Below, piece after piece: positions 1-7,815 of a stretch of 64,000 nt of DNA. Origin of the DNA: an uncultured Bacilli bacterium (GTDB lineage Bacteria > Bacillota_I > Bacilli_A > RF39 > UBA660); contig CAKORY010000001.1 of the NCBI GenBank assembly GCA_934101795.1, forward strand, positions 62,001 through 126,000, given 5' to 3'. Numbering within the stretch: the first letter of the stretch is position 1; every line of letters begins with the position of its first letter. The position numbers were made by a program, and so were the translations under genes. The notes beneath the pieces were generated by a model. The model was given only the letters and a program-made list of their open reading frames with translations, made no database searches and was not told the origin of the DNA.

Positions 1-111
1 TGTTTTAAATCTTTATGGTATGTATCGTATTATAATTAATGATTTTACTTTTGAAAAGATATTGTAGAAAATAAAAAGTAAGATTAGTGTGATAATATTT
101 TGGAGGAAAGT

Positions 112-1002
112 ATGAATTATTATAATGAAATAAAAACTGAAATACTAAATAATGAGATAACTAAAAGAGTAAAAGATTATTCAAAAAACAAAAGTGATTT
201 AACAACCTATTATAATGTTGGAAAACTATTAAGTGAAGCAGGTAAACAATATGGTGAAGGTATTATCAAAGAATATTCAGAAAAGTTAGAAAATGATATA
301 AATTTAAAATATACTGAAAGAACTCTAAGGAGAATTAGACAATTTTATTTATTTTGTGTTGTTTCAAAATGGTCGACACTGTCGACCAAATTAACATGGA
401 GTCATTTTTGTGAATTGCTTAAAATAAATAATACCAATGAAATAAAATATTATATTACTATTTGTGAACAAAATAATCTCTCTGTTAGACAACTTAGAGA
501 GCGTATTAAAAATAAAGAATATGAAAGATTAGATGAACAAACAAAATTAAAGATAATTAATGAAGAAGACCTTAAGTTGGAAGATACAATCAAAAATCCA
601 ATAATAATTAGTAATAAATTTAATTATGAAATAGTATCTGAGAAAATATTGCAGAAAATTATTCTTGAAGATATTGAACAATTTATGAAAGAGTTAGGTA
701 ATTCTTTTTCTTTTATAGGTAGTGAATATCCAATTAAAATAGGTTGCAACTATAATTATATTGATTTACTTTTATATAACATTGAGTTCAATTGTTATGT
801 AGTTGTAGAGTTAAAAGTAACAGAACTAAAAAAAGAACATATAGGTCAAATAGAAGTATACATGAACTATATTAATAAAAACTTAAGAAAGCAGGCTCAA
901 GACAAAACAATAGGTATTATTCTTTGTAGAAAAGATAATAAATTTATTATGGAATATTGTAGTGATGAAAGGATAAAGGTAAGAGAATATGAACTATTAT
1001 AA
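112..1002 (+). CDS. YhcG-like PDDEXK nuclease (DUF1016), copy A
   Basis: The protein has the two-part layout of the YhcG/DUF1016 family: an N-terminal helical region with the LTWSH motif near residue 96, and a C-terminal PD-(D/E)XK nuclease fold with YIDLLLYN followed by VVVELKV (the Asp and the ExK active-site residues). I chose ATG at 112 because GGAGG lies at 102-106; an upstream TTG at 100 would overlap that site. The product is probably a DNA-acting nuclease; members occur beside restriction-modification genes and on mobile elements, but the exact role is unknown. A near-paralog follows with a 14-bp overlap, so the two are probably co-transcribed. A 19-bp palindrome sits inside the gene just before LTWSH. 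Confidence 0.85.
   Translation: MNYYNEIKTEILNNEITKRVKDYSKNKSDLTTYYNVGKLLSEAGKQYGEGIIKEYSEKLENDINLKYTERTLRRIRQFYLFCVVSKWSTLSTKLTWSHFCELLKINNTNEIKYYITICEQNNLSVRQLRERIKNKEYERLDEQTKLKIINEEDLKLEDTIKNPIIISNKFNYEIVSEKILQKIILEDIEQFMKELGNSFSFIGSEYPIKIGCNYNYIDLLLYNIEFNCYVVVELKVTELKKEHIGQIEVYMNYINKNLRKQAQDKTIGIILCRKDNKFIMEYCSDERIKVREYELL
370..388. repeat. Palindrome inside YhcG copy A
   Basis: Two 9-bp arms, TGGTCGACA and TGTCGACCA, flank a single central C. Each arm contains GTCGAC, itself a palindrome. The site covers about residues 87-93, immediately before the conserved LTWSH motif, where family members vary. It is G+C-rich compared with the gene around it. Confidence 0.85.
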
Positions 1003-1870
1003 TGAGATAAAAAATGAAATACTAAATAATGAGATAACTAAAAAGGTAAAGGATTATTCAAAAAACAAAAGTGACTTAACAACTTATTATAATGTTGGAA
1101 AATTATTAAGTGAAGCAGGTAAACATTATGGTGAAGGTATTATTAAGGAATATTCAAAAAAGTTGAGTAAGGAATTAAATAAAAATTATTCAGTTTCAAC
1201 ACTAAGGTATATGCGTCAATTTTATGAAAGCGGAATTCACCAGACAGTGTCTGGTGAATTAACGTGGAGTCATTATATAGAATTATTACCACTTACAAAT
1301 AGTGGAGAAATAATTTATTATAGTGATTTAATAATAAAAAATAATTTATCAGTGCGTGAACTTCGCAAACGTATTAAAAATAAAGAATATGAAAGGTTAG
1401 ATGAACAAACAAAACTAAAGTTAATTAAAGACGAAAAATTAGAAGTTCAAGATACTATCAAAAATCCAATTATAATAAAAAGTAATGCTAATTATGAAGT
1501 AATATCGGAAAAAGTGTTACAAAAAATGATTCTTGAAGACATACCATCATTTTTAAAAGAACTAGGTAATTCATTTTGTTTTATATCAAATGAATATCCA
1601 ATTAAAATTGGTTGTAACTATAACTATATTGATTTACTTTTGTATAATTATGAATTTAACTGTTTTGTAGTGGTAGAATTAAAAGTTACTAAACTAAAAA
1701 AAGAACATATAGGTCAAATAGAAGTCTATATGAATTATATAGATAAGAATTTAAGAAAACCAATGCAAGATAAAACAATTGGTATTATTCTTTGTAGAAA
1801 AGATAATAAATTTATCATGGAATATTGCAGTGATGAAAGGATAAAGGTAAGAGAATATTTTTTGATATAA
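989..1870 (+). CDS. YhcG-like PDDEXK nuclease (DUF1016), copy B
   Basis: This is a close paralog of the preceding gene, with near-identical first 50 residues and a near-identical C-terminal nuclease domain (YIDLLLYN, VVVELKV, then GIILCRKDNKF). The two differ mostly in the middle, around residues 70-95 and 145-165. It starts at ATG 989 inside the end of copy A, behind a weak AAAGG site, so translation is probably coupled. A 27-bp perfect palindrome occupies the same position as the palindrome of copy A but has a different sequence. The pair looks like a tandem duplication whose central segments diverged or were exchanged. Function is inferred from family only. Confidence 0.85.
   Translation: MNYYNEIKNEILNNEITKKVKDYSKNKSDLTTYYNVGKLLSEAGKHYGEGIIKEYSKKLSKELNKNYSVSTLRYMRQFYESGIHQTVSGELTWSHYIELLPLTNSGEIIYYSDLIIKNNLSVRELRKRIKNKEYERLDEQTKLKLIKDEKLEVQDTIKNPIIIKSNANYEVISEKVLQKMILEDIPSFLKELGNSFCFISNEYPIKIGCNYNYIDLLLYNYEFNCFVVVELKVTKLKKEHIGQIEVYMNYIDKNLRKPMQDKTIGIILCRKDNKFIMEYCSDERIKVREYFLI
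1234..1260. repeat. Palindrome inside YhcG copy B
   Basis: Two perfect 13-bp arms, AATTCACCAGACA and TGTCTGGTGAATT, surround a central G. The site covers about residues 82-91, just before LTWSH, the position equivalent to the palindrome in copy A, but the sequence and reading frame through it are different. Confidence 0.9.
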
Positions 1871-1875
1871 AAAAA

Positions 1876-1902
1876 TGTTATGATATACATAACAAATTTT
1901 TT
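1876..1902. terminator. Bidirectional terminator between YhcG copy B and capA
   Basis: A 7-bp stem TGTTATG/CATAACA with a 5-base loop is flanked by an A-run on the left and a T-run on the right. It sits between two convergent genes and the T-run reaches the capA stop codon. Confidence 0.7.
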
Positions 1903-3139
1903 AGTTTGTTCTAGATCCAACCGGAGCAATGTTTAAATTTTCTCCCATGGCAGTAAGTACACCAGCATATTTTTTATAAAGTCTTTCATAATCTTTTAGG
2001 TATCTATCATCCTTCATCATGCTAAATGGTATAACTGTATGTCCATCATGAACCGCTGTAGTTACTGGATTACCATTATATTTAGTAAATATTAATTCAC
2101 CGCCAAGATTATCAAAAGTCATTTTTACGTTTTTATCTTTTGTAACAGTTTTAGTTATATCTAGTGTTGCCATAAATCCAATAAGTTTATTCCAATCACC
2201 ATTTGTTCCACCATATTGATTTGATATAAAATTACCTAAAGAATACATTACTATTGTATTACCAATTTTAGTTATTGGTTGAAGGATATGTGGGTGGTTA
2301 CCAATAATAATATCAACTCCAAGACTAGATAAGTATTCTGCTATTTCTTTTTCTTCATCATTCGGCATATTTATGTATTCAATACCCCAGTGCATAGCAA
2401 CAATTAAAACATCAACTTTATCTCTGATGGCTTCAATATCTTTTTTTACTTGTTCTTTATCATATATGTTAAGTAAATATTCTTTTCCTTTCGGAGTACT
2501 TAAACCATTAGTTTTAGTTGTATATGATAACATTGTATAAGTTATATTGTTTTTTTCTTTGATTGTAATGTTATTTCTCATTTTTTCAGAATCATTCATA
2601 CCATTATAAAGCATATTTGTTGTTTTAAAATATTTTATTGTATTAAGCACGCCTTTTTCCCCTTTATCTAGTGAGTGATTAGATGCAAGTGATACGGTAT
2701 TAAAACCTACATCTTGCATAGCATCAACATATGCACTGGGGGTATAAAACATTGGATAACCAGAATAAGCAATAGAATCATCACCAGTCGGAGTTTCTTG
2801 ATTATAGTAGGCTATATCGTAATCTTTAACAATGTCTTTAACATATTTAACAGCATCAGTAAAATCATAAACCCCATTTTTATAGTAACTTCTATAAATT
2901 ACACTATGAATAAGTCCATCACCGGTTGCAAGCAATTTTAATTTATAAACTTCATCTTTAGCTTCTGGTTTTTTGTTATTATTGTTGTTTTTTATAACGT
3001 TTCCATCATTAGAACTATTATTATTTCCAAAGAAATGGCTATATCCTGCAAAGCTTATGTAACTTACTAAAGATACAAGTATTATGCTTAGAAAAAACTT
3101 TATAATATTTTTTTTAAATCTATTTTTACGTCTTGCCAT
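1901..3139 (-). CDS. CapA-family membrane-anchored phosphoesterase-like protein
   Basis: The protein has a basic N-terminus, one transmembrane segment at about residues 13-33, a low-complexity Asn/Lys linker, and then a CapA (poly-gamma-glutamate synthesis) metallophosphatase-like domain. Recognisable motifs are ATGDGLIH near residue 71, NQETPTGDD, ASNHSLDKG, MHWGIEY and GNHPHILQP, which form the metal-binding core. It is expected outside the membrane. In Bacillus, CapA takes part in poly-gamma-glutamate export; without capB or capC nearby that substrate is not supported here. The start codon lies 2 bp after the HIT gene stop and its AAGGA site overlaps that stop, so the two genes form an operon. 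Confidence 0.85.
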   Translation of the reverse strand: MARRKNRFKKNIIKFFLSIILVSLVSYISFAGYSHFFGNNNSSNDGNVIKNNNNNKKPEAKDEVYKLKLLATGDGLIHSVIYRSYYKNGVYDFTDAVKYVKDIVKDYDIAYYNQETPTGDDSIAYSGYPMFYTPSAYVDAMQDVGFNTVSLASNHSLDKGEKGVLNTIKYFKTTNMLYNGMNDSEKMRNNITIKEKNNITYTMLSYTTKTNGLSTPKGKEYLLNIYDKEQVKKDIEAIRDKVDVLIVAMHWGIEYINMPNDEEKEIAEYLSSLGVDIIIGNHPHILQPITKIGNTIVMYSLGNFISNQYGGTNGDWNKLIGFMATLDITKTVTKDKNVKMTFDNLGGELIFTKYNGNPVTTAVHDGHTVIPFSMMKDDRYLKDYERLYKKYAGVLTAMGENLNIAPVGSRTN

Positions 3140-3141
3140 AT

Positions 3142-3513
3142 TTAATCCTTAAGTAAATTATATACTTCTTCTTTGTCTAGATTATGCGTTTTGTGCATAA
3201 AATCAGGAAGTAAATGTAAATGAATATGCTTAATAGCTTGAGCATCACCATAGTTAAATAATAACGTTAATGCACTTTTATCTAATTTAAACATTAAATT
3301 TTTAGTTTCTTTTCGTGCAATATTAAACATTTTTATTAAAATATCATTTGGAACTTCATAAATATCATCATAATGCTTCTTGGGAATAATCAAAGTATGT
3401 CCATCAGTATCTGGAAAAGCATCAAGCATTACTAATATATCATCATCTTCATATAATATTTTAGCAGGTACTTCCTTTCTTGCAATTTTGCAAAATAAAC
3501 AATTATCATTCAT
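3142..3513 (-). CDS. HIT-family nucleotide-binding hydrolase
   Basis: A 123-residue protein with the histidine triad HIHLH at residues 96-100 (H96, H98, H100), the N-terminal CLFCKI segment and the DGHTLIIPKKH motif typical of Hit/HinT proteins. The family hydrolyses purine nucleoside phosphoramidates or dinucleoside polyphosphates in the cytoplasm. Length is normal. It is the first gene of a two-gene operon with capA and is divergent from cotE. The family assignment is firm; the physiological substrate is not known. Confidence 0.9.
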   Translation of the reverse strand: MNDNCLFCKIARKEVPAKILYEDDDILVMLDAFPDTDGHTLIIPKKHYDDIYEVPNDILIKMFNIARKETKNLMFKLDKSALTLLFNYGDAQAIKHIHLHLLPDFMHKTHNLDKEEVYNLLKD

Positions 3514-3593
3514 AATATCACCATAATTAGTATATCAAATCTTGTGTACTTTTGTAAAGTGATTGCATATACTTAATTAGGAGCGTGATTAAT

Positions 3594-4124
3594 TTGTCTA
3601 GTTTTAAGGAAATAGTTACCAAAGCTGTTATTGGCAAAGCAAAGAAAACAAATACTAGTTCATTTACTTTAACACCTGAAGAAGTTCCTAACACTGTTCT
3701 AGGATGTTGGGTTATAAATCATTCATTTAATGGCATCAAAGGGAAAAATGGCTTAGTTAATATTAATGGTAGTTTTGATGTTAATGTTTGGTATTCTTAT
3801 GATACTGATAAAAAGACTGCTGTTACAACAAAAAGATTTAGCTATATTGATACCATGAATGTTCCACTTAGAAATGATGCTAATATGGATGGTGCTAGTG
3901 AAATTATTGTTAGATGTTTAAAACAACCAACTGTTGCTAATGTTAAAATTGAAGATGGTAATGTACTTCTTGATATTGAAAAAGAAATGGGTGTTGAAAT
4001 TGTTGGGGATGCAAAGGTTAAAATAAGTGTTGAAGATGATTATGATGATTATGATGAAATAATTGATGATGAAGAAGTAGATGAAATTGTAGATAATGTG
4101 GATGAAAATTATTTGAATAATTAA
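3594..4124 (+). CDS. cotE: Outer spore coat morphogenetic protein CotE
   Basis: The sequence follows Bacillus CotE closely: EIVTKAVIGKAK at the N-terminus, VLGCWVINHSF, DVNVWYSYDTDKKT, VRCLKQP, then a very acidic tail (DDYDDYDEIIDDEE). CotE organises the outer layer of the endospore coat on the mother-cell side of the forespore. I prefer TTG at 3594, giving MSSFKEIVTKA like known CotE starts, with AGGAG at 3579-3583 ten bases away; a GTG at 3585 lies too close to that site. It stands alone and is divergent from the HIT-capA operon. It is strong evidence that the organism sporulates. Confidence 0.85.
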   Translation: MSSFKEIVTKAVIGKAKKTNTSSFTLTPEEVPNTVLGCWVINHSFNGIKGKNGLVNINGSFDVNVWYSYDTDKKTAVTTKRFSYIDTMNVPLRNDANMDGASEIIVRCLKQPTVANVKIEDGNVLLDIEKEMGVEIVGDAKVKISVEDDYDDYDEIIDDEEVDEIVDNVDENYLNN

Positions 4125-4149
4125 AGCAACATAATAAAACAAAGAAATA

Positions 4150-4178
4150 TTGACTTTATGTAAATTTTGTTGTATAAT
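4150..4178 (+). promoter_or_regulatory. Sigma-A promoter of the type III toxin-antitoxin locus
   Basis: TTGACT at 4150-4155 and TATAAT at 4173-4178 are separated by exactly 17 bases. The start of transcription would fall near 4185, just ahead of the repeated RNA. Confidence 0.85.
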
Positions 4179-4184
4179 TTAGAT

Positions 4185-4336
4185 GTGCTTGAAAGAGTGC
4201 TTAAATGTAACCGCTTACGGATGGTGCGGAATACAAATCATTCCGACAGAGAATGTTAACCGCTTACGGATGGTGCGGAATACAAATCATTCCGATGGAA
4301 AATAAAAAATCTCAATAAAATTTATTGAGTTTTTTT
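4185..4336 (+). ncRNA. Type III antitoxin RNA with two tandem repeats and terminator
   Basis: Two identical 39-base blocks lie at 4208-4246 and 4257-4295, a period of 49 bases. Each block holds two small hairpins: CCGC/GCGG closing a loop that contains ACGGAU, and CGGAAT/ATTCCG. An 8-bp stem CTCAATAA/TTATTGAG at 4311-4329 followed by seven T residues ends the RNA before the toxin gene. Promoter, short tandem repeats, terminator, then a ToxN-like gene is the standard layout of type III systems, in which processed repeat units bind and inhibit the toxin and the terminator sets the RNA-to-toxin ratio. The class is established; this exact RNA is my inference. Confidence 0.8.
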
Positions 4337-4382
4337 GTGGCCTATGATACAATGATTATCATCAGGTGAGGTGAATAATATT

Positions 4383-4868
4383 ATGAATATTAAAACAGGT
4401 TATTTGTATCATATTAAAGATGAATTTTTTTCAAAACTAAGTAATCATGGTTTAATGATAAATCATGAAAATGGTGGAGCAAGACCAACGTATTTAACAA
4501 TAAAGGATAATGATATTCTTTGGTTTATTCCATTAAGTTCAAAAGTAAATAAATATAAAAAAATAATAAATTCTAAAATGAAAAAACATGGTGCTTGCAG
4601 TACAATACTTATTGAAAATATTTTAGGTAAGGAATGTGCTATATTAATTCAAAATGCTTTTCCTACCATAGAAAAATACGTTGAACGTTATCATTTGAAA
4701 AATAATATGCCTGCAAAGGTTTCGGATAAAACAAAAAATAGTATAATTATTTGTTTTAAATATACAATGGAATTAAAAAAACATGGTATAGATTTGTTTT
4801 TTACAAATATTGATGAAATAAAGAAAATTATGGAAAGCGAGCTTAATAATATTATGGTAACGAGTTAA
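4383..4868 (+). CDS. ToxN/AbiQ-family type III toxin endoribonuclease
   Basis: A 161-residue protein with hallmarks of the ToxN/CptN/TenpN toxins: GYLYHIKDEF at the N-terminus, RPTYL at residues 34-38 and PLSSK at residues 50-54, followed by a lysine-rich stretch (KYKK). Family members are sequence-specific endoribonucleases neutralised by a repeated RNA encoded just upstream, as here. I chose ATG at 4383 because AGGTGAGGTG at 4364-4373 gives normal spacing and the sequence then begins MNIKTGYLYHIK, as in relatives; a GTG at 4371 lies inside that site. Known systems act in phage defence or plasmid maintenance. Subfamily assignment (CptN-like) is less certain. Confidence 0.85.
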   Translation: MNIKTGYLYHIKDEFFSKLSNHGLMINHENGGARPTYLTIKDNDILWFIPLSSKVNKYKKIINSKMKKHGACSTILIENILGKECAILIQNAFPTIEKYVERYHLKNNMPAKVSDKTKNSIIICFKYTMELKKHGIDLFFTNIDEIKKIMESELNNIMVTS

Positions 4869-4876
4869 TAAATAAA

Positions 4877-6580
4877 CTATTCTTTTACTAGTGGATTAAA
4901 ATTATTTATAGCATTTACGAGTTTTGGATGTTTAATTACAAAATGAATTGTAGGATTTTCTTCCTTAGAGATAACTACTAGCTTTTTATCAAAAATAGTA
5001 ATTGATATATTATTAAATGTTAAGTAATTAGAAATGTTTAATATATAATTATTATTTTTACTTGCAAACTCTTTAGTTTCTTTTAAATGTTTTAGATATG
5101 TTTCATAAGAGTACTTTATTTTTTTATCATAAAAAATATTTGATAAGGATAGGGAAGAAATATTTTTAGTAAATTCTTCTTTAGATAAAATATAAATTAT
5201 ATCATTAATAGTATTATTTTTTAATAAAGTATTATATTTATTAAACTCTTCATTTTTATAATTTATTATTTTATTAATATCTTTTTTTGATACTTTGTTA
5301 TTTTTTAATATTTCATTTAGTAAATCATTACTCATTGTAAATAGTGGAAGACTTGATAATATTCTTTTTATATTTCCATCTTTATTTAAGTAATCATCTA
5401 AGAATAAATTATAAGATTTACTATTTTCTTCTTTATATATATTCATTAAGTTATTTGCTTTTTTTAGTAAATTATTTGCTTTAGTTTTATAATAATCTAC
5501 TTCTTTTTTATTACTAGTTAAAAAATATTTTCCATCTTTATGATAGTTTTCTATACATTCACCAGCTAAAGCTAAAGTACCTGATACATATGTTAAATTA
5601 TGATAAATATTTGTATTTATATCTTTAAAATAAAATGGATTTATTTGACCAGTCATATAAAGAGGTATCCAACTTTCTAATCCAAGCATCATTTCATTAA
5701 ATGGTCTATCTAAATTATGAATAATATTTAAATGTATTCCTTTTTTTAAAAGACACGCTATACCAAACATCCATTTTTTACTGAAATCTATATCTTTAGC
5801 TAAATCTTCCATTGGCATATCACTACACATAAATACATCTTCATTATTTTTGCTTAGAACTGTACCTTTTAAAAAGTCTAGTTCAGCTTTTTTCATTTCT
5901 TCTAGTCCAAAGTAATTCTTTGTTTTGGTTATATAAAATGGTACTGATGGTACTTTTAATTCATCAAATTTTATGGCTTTGATATAGTCATTTAAATTAA
6001 ATTTATCTAAGTTATTTAAAAAAGTTTTTATCATGTCATTATTTTCTTTTTCTTCTTTATTTGTTAAATATTTAAATACTTTTTTATATAAATTTTCTTC
6101 ATCATTATTAGTTAGTTTTTCTATCTTTTTTCTATCTGTTTCATTAGTGCACTTATTTGTAACATAACTTGCTATTTTATTTGCAAATTCTACCGGTTCA
6201 CTTGGCTTTATTTTTCCATAACGCATTCTAGAAATACTAGATGCATCACATAGTGTATATTTTGACATATCTTTAATATTTATTTTTAAAGTATTTATAA
6301 GTTCATTTAAGTTTTTGCTAAAACTCTCATAATTGAATTCTGTTTTTTGAAAAGCATTTTTAAATTCTTTTTCAATGTCTTCTTCTTTATACTTATTTTT
6401 ACTAATTTGTTTAATAGCACTAATTATGCTGTTTAGTTGTTTGCTGTCTATAGCTGGAGTACGTTGTCCACTTCTGTATCTACTTATTACTGCTGGAGAA
6501 ATATTTGTAAGTTCTGATAAAGTTTTGGAACTACAATTAAATTCTTCTAGATATTTGTTTAATATTTCATTAAATTTCAT
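4877..6580 (-). CDS. Large helix-turn-helix (XRE-type) regulator of unknown family
   Basis: The first 60 residues form a Cro/C1-type helix-turn-helix (SSKTLSELTNISPAVISRYRSGQRTP). A second, similar unit near residues 105-130 (MSKYTLCDASSISRMRYGKIKPS) suggests duplicated DNA-binding domains. The remaining 430 residues are predominantly helical, Lys/Asn-rich and not recognised; no membrane segment is obvious. ATG at 6580 is preferred because AGGTGA lies about ten bases upstream; a GTG twelve bases earlier overlaps that site. It is divergent from the exported protein at 6711, and an 11-bp inverted repeat in the shared promoter region is a candidate operator. The C-terminal part may be a sensor. 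Confidence 0.6.
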   Translation of the reverse strand: MKFNEILNKYLEEFNCSSKTLSELTNISPAVISRYRSGQRTPAIDSKQLNSIISAIKQISKNKYKEEDIEKEFKNAFQKTEFNYESFSKNLNELINTLKINIKDMSKYTLCDASSISRMRYGKIKPSEPVEFANKIASYVTNKCTNETDRKKIEKLTNNDEENLYKKVFKYLTNKEEKENNDMIKTFLNNLDKFNLNDYIKAIKFDELKVPSVPFYITKTKNYFGLEEMKKAELDFLKGTVLSKNNEDVFMCSDMPMEDLAKDIDFSKKWMFGIACLLKKGIHLNIIHNLDRPFNEMMLGLESWIPLYMTGQINPFYFKDINTNIYHNLTYVSGTLALAGECIENYHKDGKYFLTSNKKEVDYYKTKANNLLKKANNLMNIYKEENSKSYNLFLDDYLNKDGNIKRILSSLPLFTMSNDLLNEILKNNKVSKKDINKIINYKNEEFNKYNTLLKNNTINDIIYILSKEEFTKNISSLSLSNIFYDKKIKYSYETYLKHLKETKEFASKNNNYILNISNYLTFNNISITIFDKKLVVISKEENPTIHFVIKHPKLVNAINNFNPLVKE

Positions 6581-6600
6581 AATACAATTCACCTAGAAGT

Positions 6601-6687
6601 ATTATACTATAACTAATGTAAGTTGTCATTAAAAACAATGTATTACATGACAACTTAATTGTTATATTGGATTAATTAAATTATAAT
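6601..6687. promoter_or_regulatory. Divergent promoters with an inverted-repeat operator
   Basis: Inverted arms TAAGTTGTCAT (6619-6629) and ATGACAACTTA (6647-6657) are 17 bases apart. On the minus strand ATGACA in one arm and TATAAT (complement of 6601-6606) are 17 bases apart, giving a promoter for the regulator. On the plus strand TTGTTA and TATAAT, also 17 apart, precede the gene at 6711. The operator overlaps the minus-strand -35 element, which suggests autoregulation. Confidence 0.55.
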
Positions 6688-6710
6688 ATTAGTAGAAATG
6701 AGGTATGTAT

Positions 6711-7808
6711 ATGAAAAATAAGAAGATTATTATAATTATTTGTTCAATTATTGTTTTGCTTGGACTTGTTTTTGCAGCAATTAAATTAACAAGTACAGGT
6801 AGTGGTAATTTAGTTAAAACAAATAAAGGTAATGTAAAGATTGTTGCAAGTAAAGTAAGTAAAATAGAATTTGAAGATTACGAAAATGATGCACTTTCAA
6901 TGAAAAAACCAAAAGGGTGGGAAGTTACCTTTGGTGGAGATGGAATGTTTTATACAATAAGTGTTTATGATAAGGAAAATCCCATTAATAAAATTTATTT
7001 GATGTTAAAAATACAACCACTTCTTAAAAGTGATAGTGCTAAAAAGGCGTGGCAAAATTATGCTTCTTTAAGTGGAAATTCGAGCACATATAAGATTTAT
7101 ACAACTGCTGTTGTATTAAATAATCCTACAGTTAAAGAATTTTATAGTAAGTTTAATGATGTAACTGACTTTTTGAAAGGAATAGATTCAACATATAATA
7201 CTGTTAAATTTCCTGTTTTAAATAATTTTGATGTAGTTGAAGAATTTGATTCTAGTGCATCGATGAAAAGTTATGCCATGGATAGTAAAGTTTTAAGGGC
7301 AACATTTAAAGATGAAAAAAATAATGATGGTGAAGGTATGTTTATGGCAAGTGTTGTAAACTTTGGTAATGGTTATAATTTGGGAATGGATACAACTTAT
7401 TATATGATTTATGATATTTATGCTATTACTTGTGAAAAAGATTATTTTATAGATTATGAAGATGTGTTAACTAAATCTATTAATTCTATAGAGTTTAAGA
7501 GTTCTTATGTAAATAAAACTATTGAAAATAATAATACTGAAACATCTAATGCTTTAAAACTTAGTGCAAGTGTTCAAGCTGCTTTTGATTCTTACATGAG
7601 TGCTTGGGAAAAAAGAAGTACAACATATGATATTATGAGTCAAAAACAAAGTGATGCAATGCTTGGTTATGAAAGAGTATATGATACTGAAACTAGTGAA
7701 ATTTATAAGGCTTATAATGGATTTACTGATGATTATAGTGGTGAAAGATATAAATCTATAAGTGATGATATGTACACTAAAAAAACAAGTGGTTATATTG
7801 AAAAATAG
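6711..7808 (+). CDS. Exported or membrane-anchored protein of unknown function
   Basis: Residues 1-27 form a lysine-rich start and one hydrophobic segment (IIIIICSIIVLLGLVFAAIKL), consistent with a signal anchor and an outside C-terminal domain of about 335 residues. No cysteine lipobox is seen. ATG at 6711 is preferred because the GAGG site at 6700-6703 is too close to the ATG at 6705. No family is recognised. It is probably transcribed with the next gene, which starts a few bases after the stop and has the same architecture, and lies divergent from the helix-turn-helix regulator. Confidence 0.65.
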   Translation: MKNKKIIIIICSIIVLLGLVFAAIKLTSTGSGNLVKTNKGNVKIVASKVSKIEFEDYENDALSMKKPKGWEVTFGGDGMFYTISVYDKENPINKIYLMLKIQPLLKSDSAKKAWQNYASLSGNSSTYKIYTTAVVLNNPTVKEFYSKFNDVTDFLKGIDSTYNTVKFPVLNNFDVVEEFDSSASMKSYAMDSKVLRATFKDEKNNDGEGMFMASVVNFGNGYNLGMDTTYYMIYDIYAITCEKDYFIDYEDVLTKSINSIEFKSSYVNKTIENNNTETSNALKLSASVQAAFDSYMSAWEKRSTTYDIMSQKQSDAMLGYERVYDTETSEIYKAYNGFTDDYSGERYKSISDDMYTKKTSGYIEK

Positions 7809-7815
7809 GTGAATG

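Noticed and set aside
3561..3580. Sigma-E-type -10 element (CATATACTT) for cotE
   Set aside because: Transcription would begin at the ribosome binding site itself, leaving no leader, and no matching -35 was found.
4208..4295. Minimal CRISPR with two repeats
   Set aside because: The 10-base interval is too short for a spacer, and promoter, terminator and ToxN-like gene explain the repeats.
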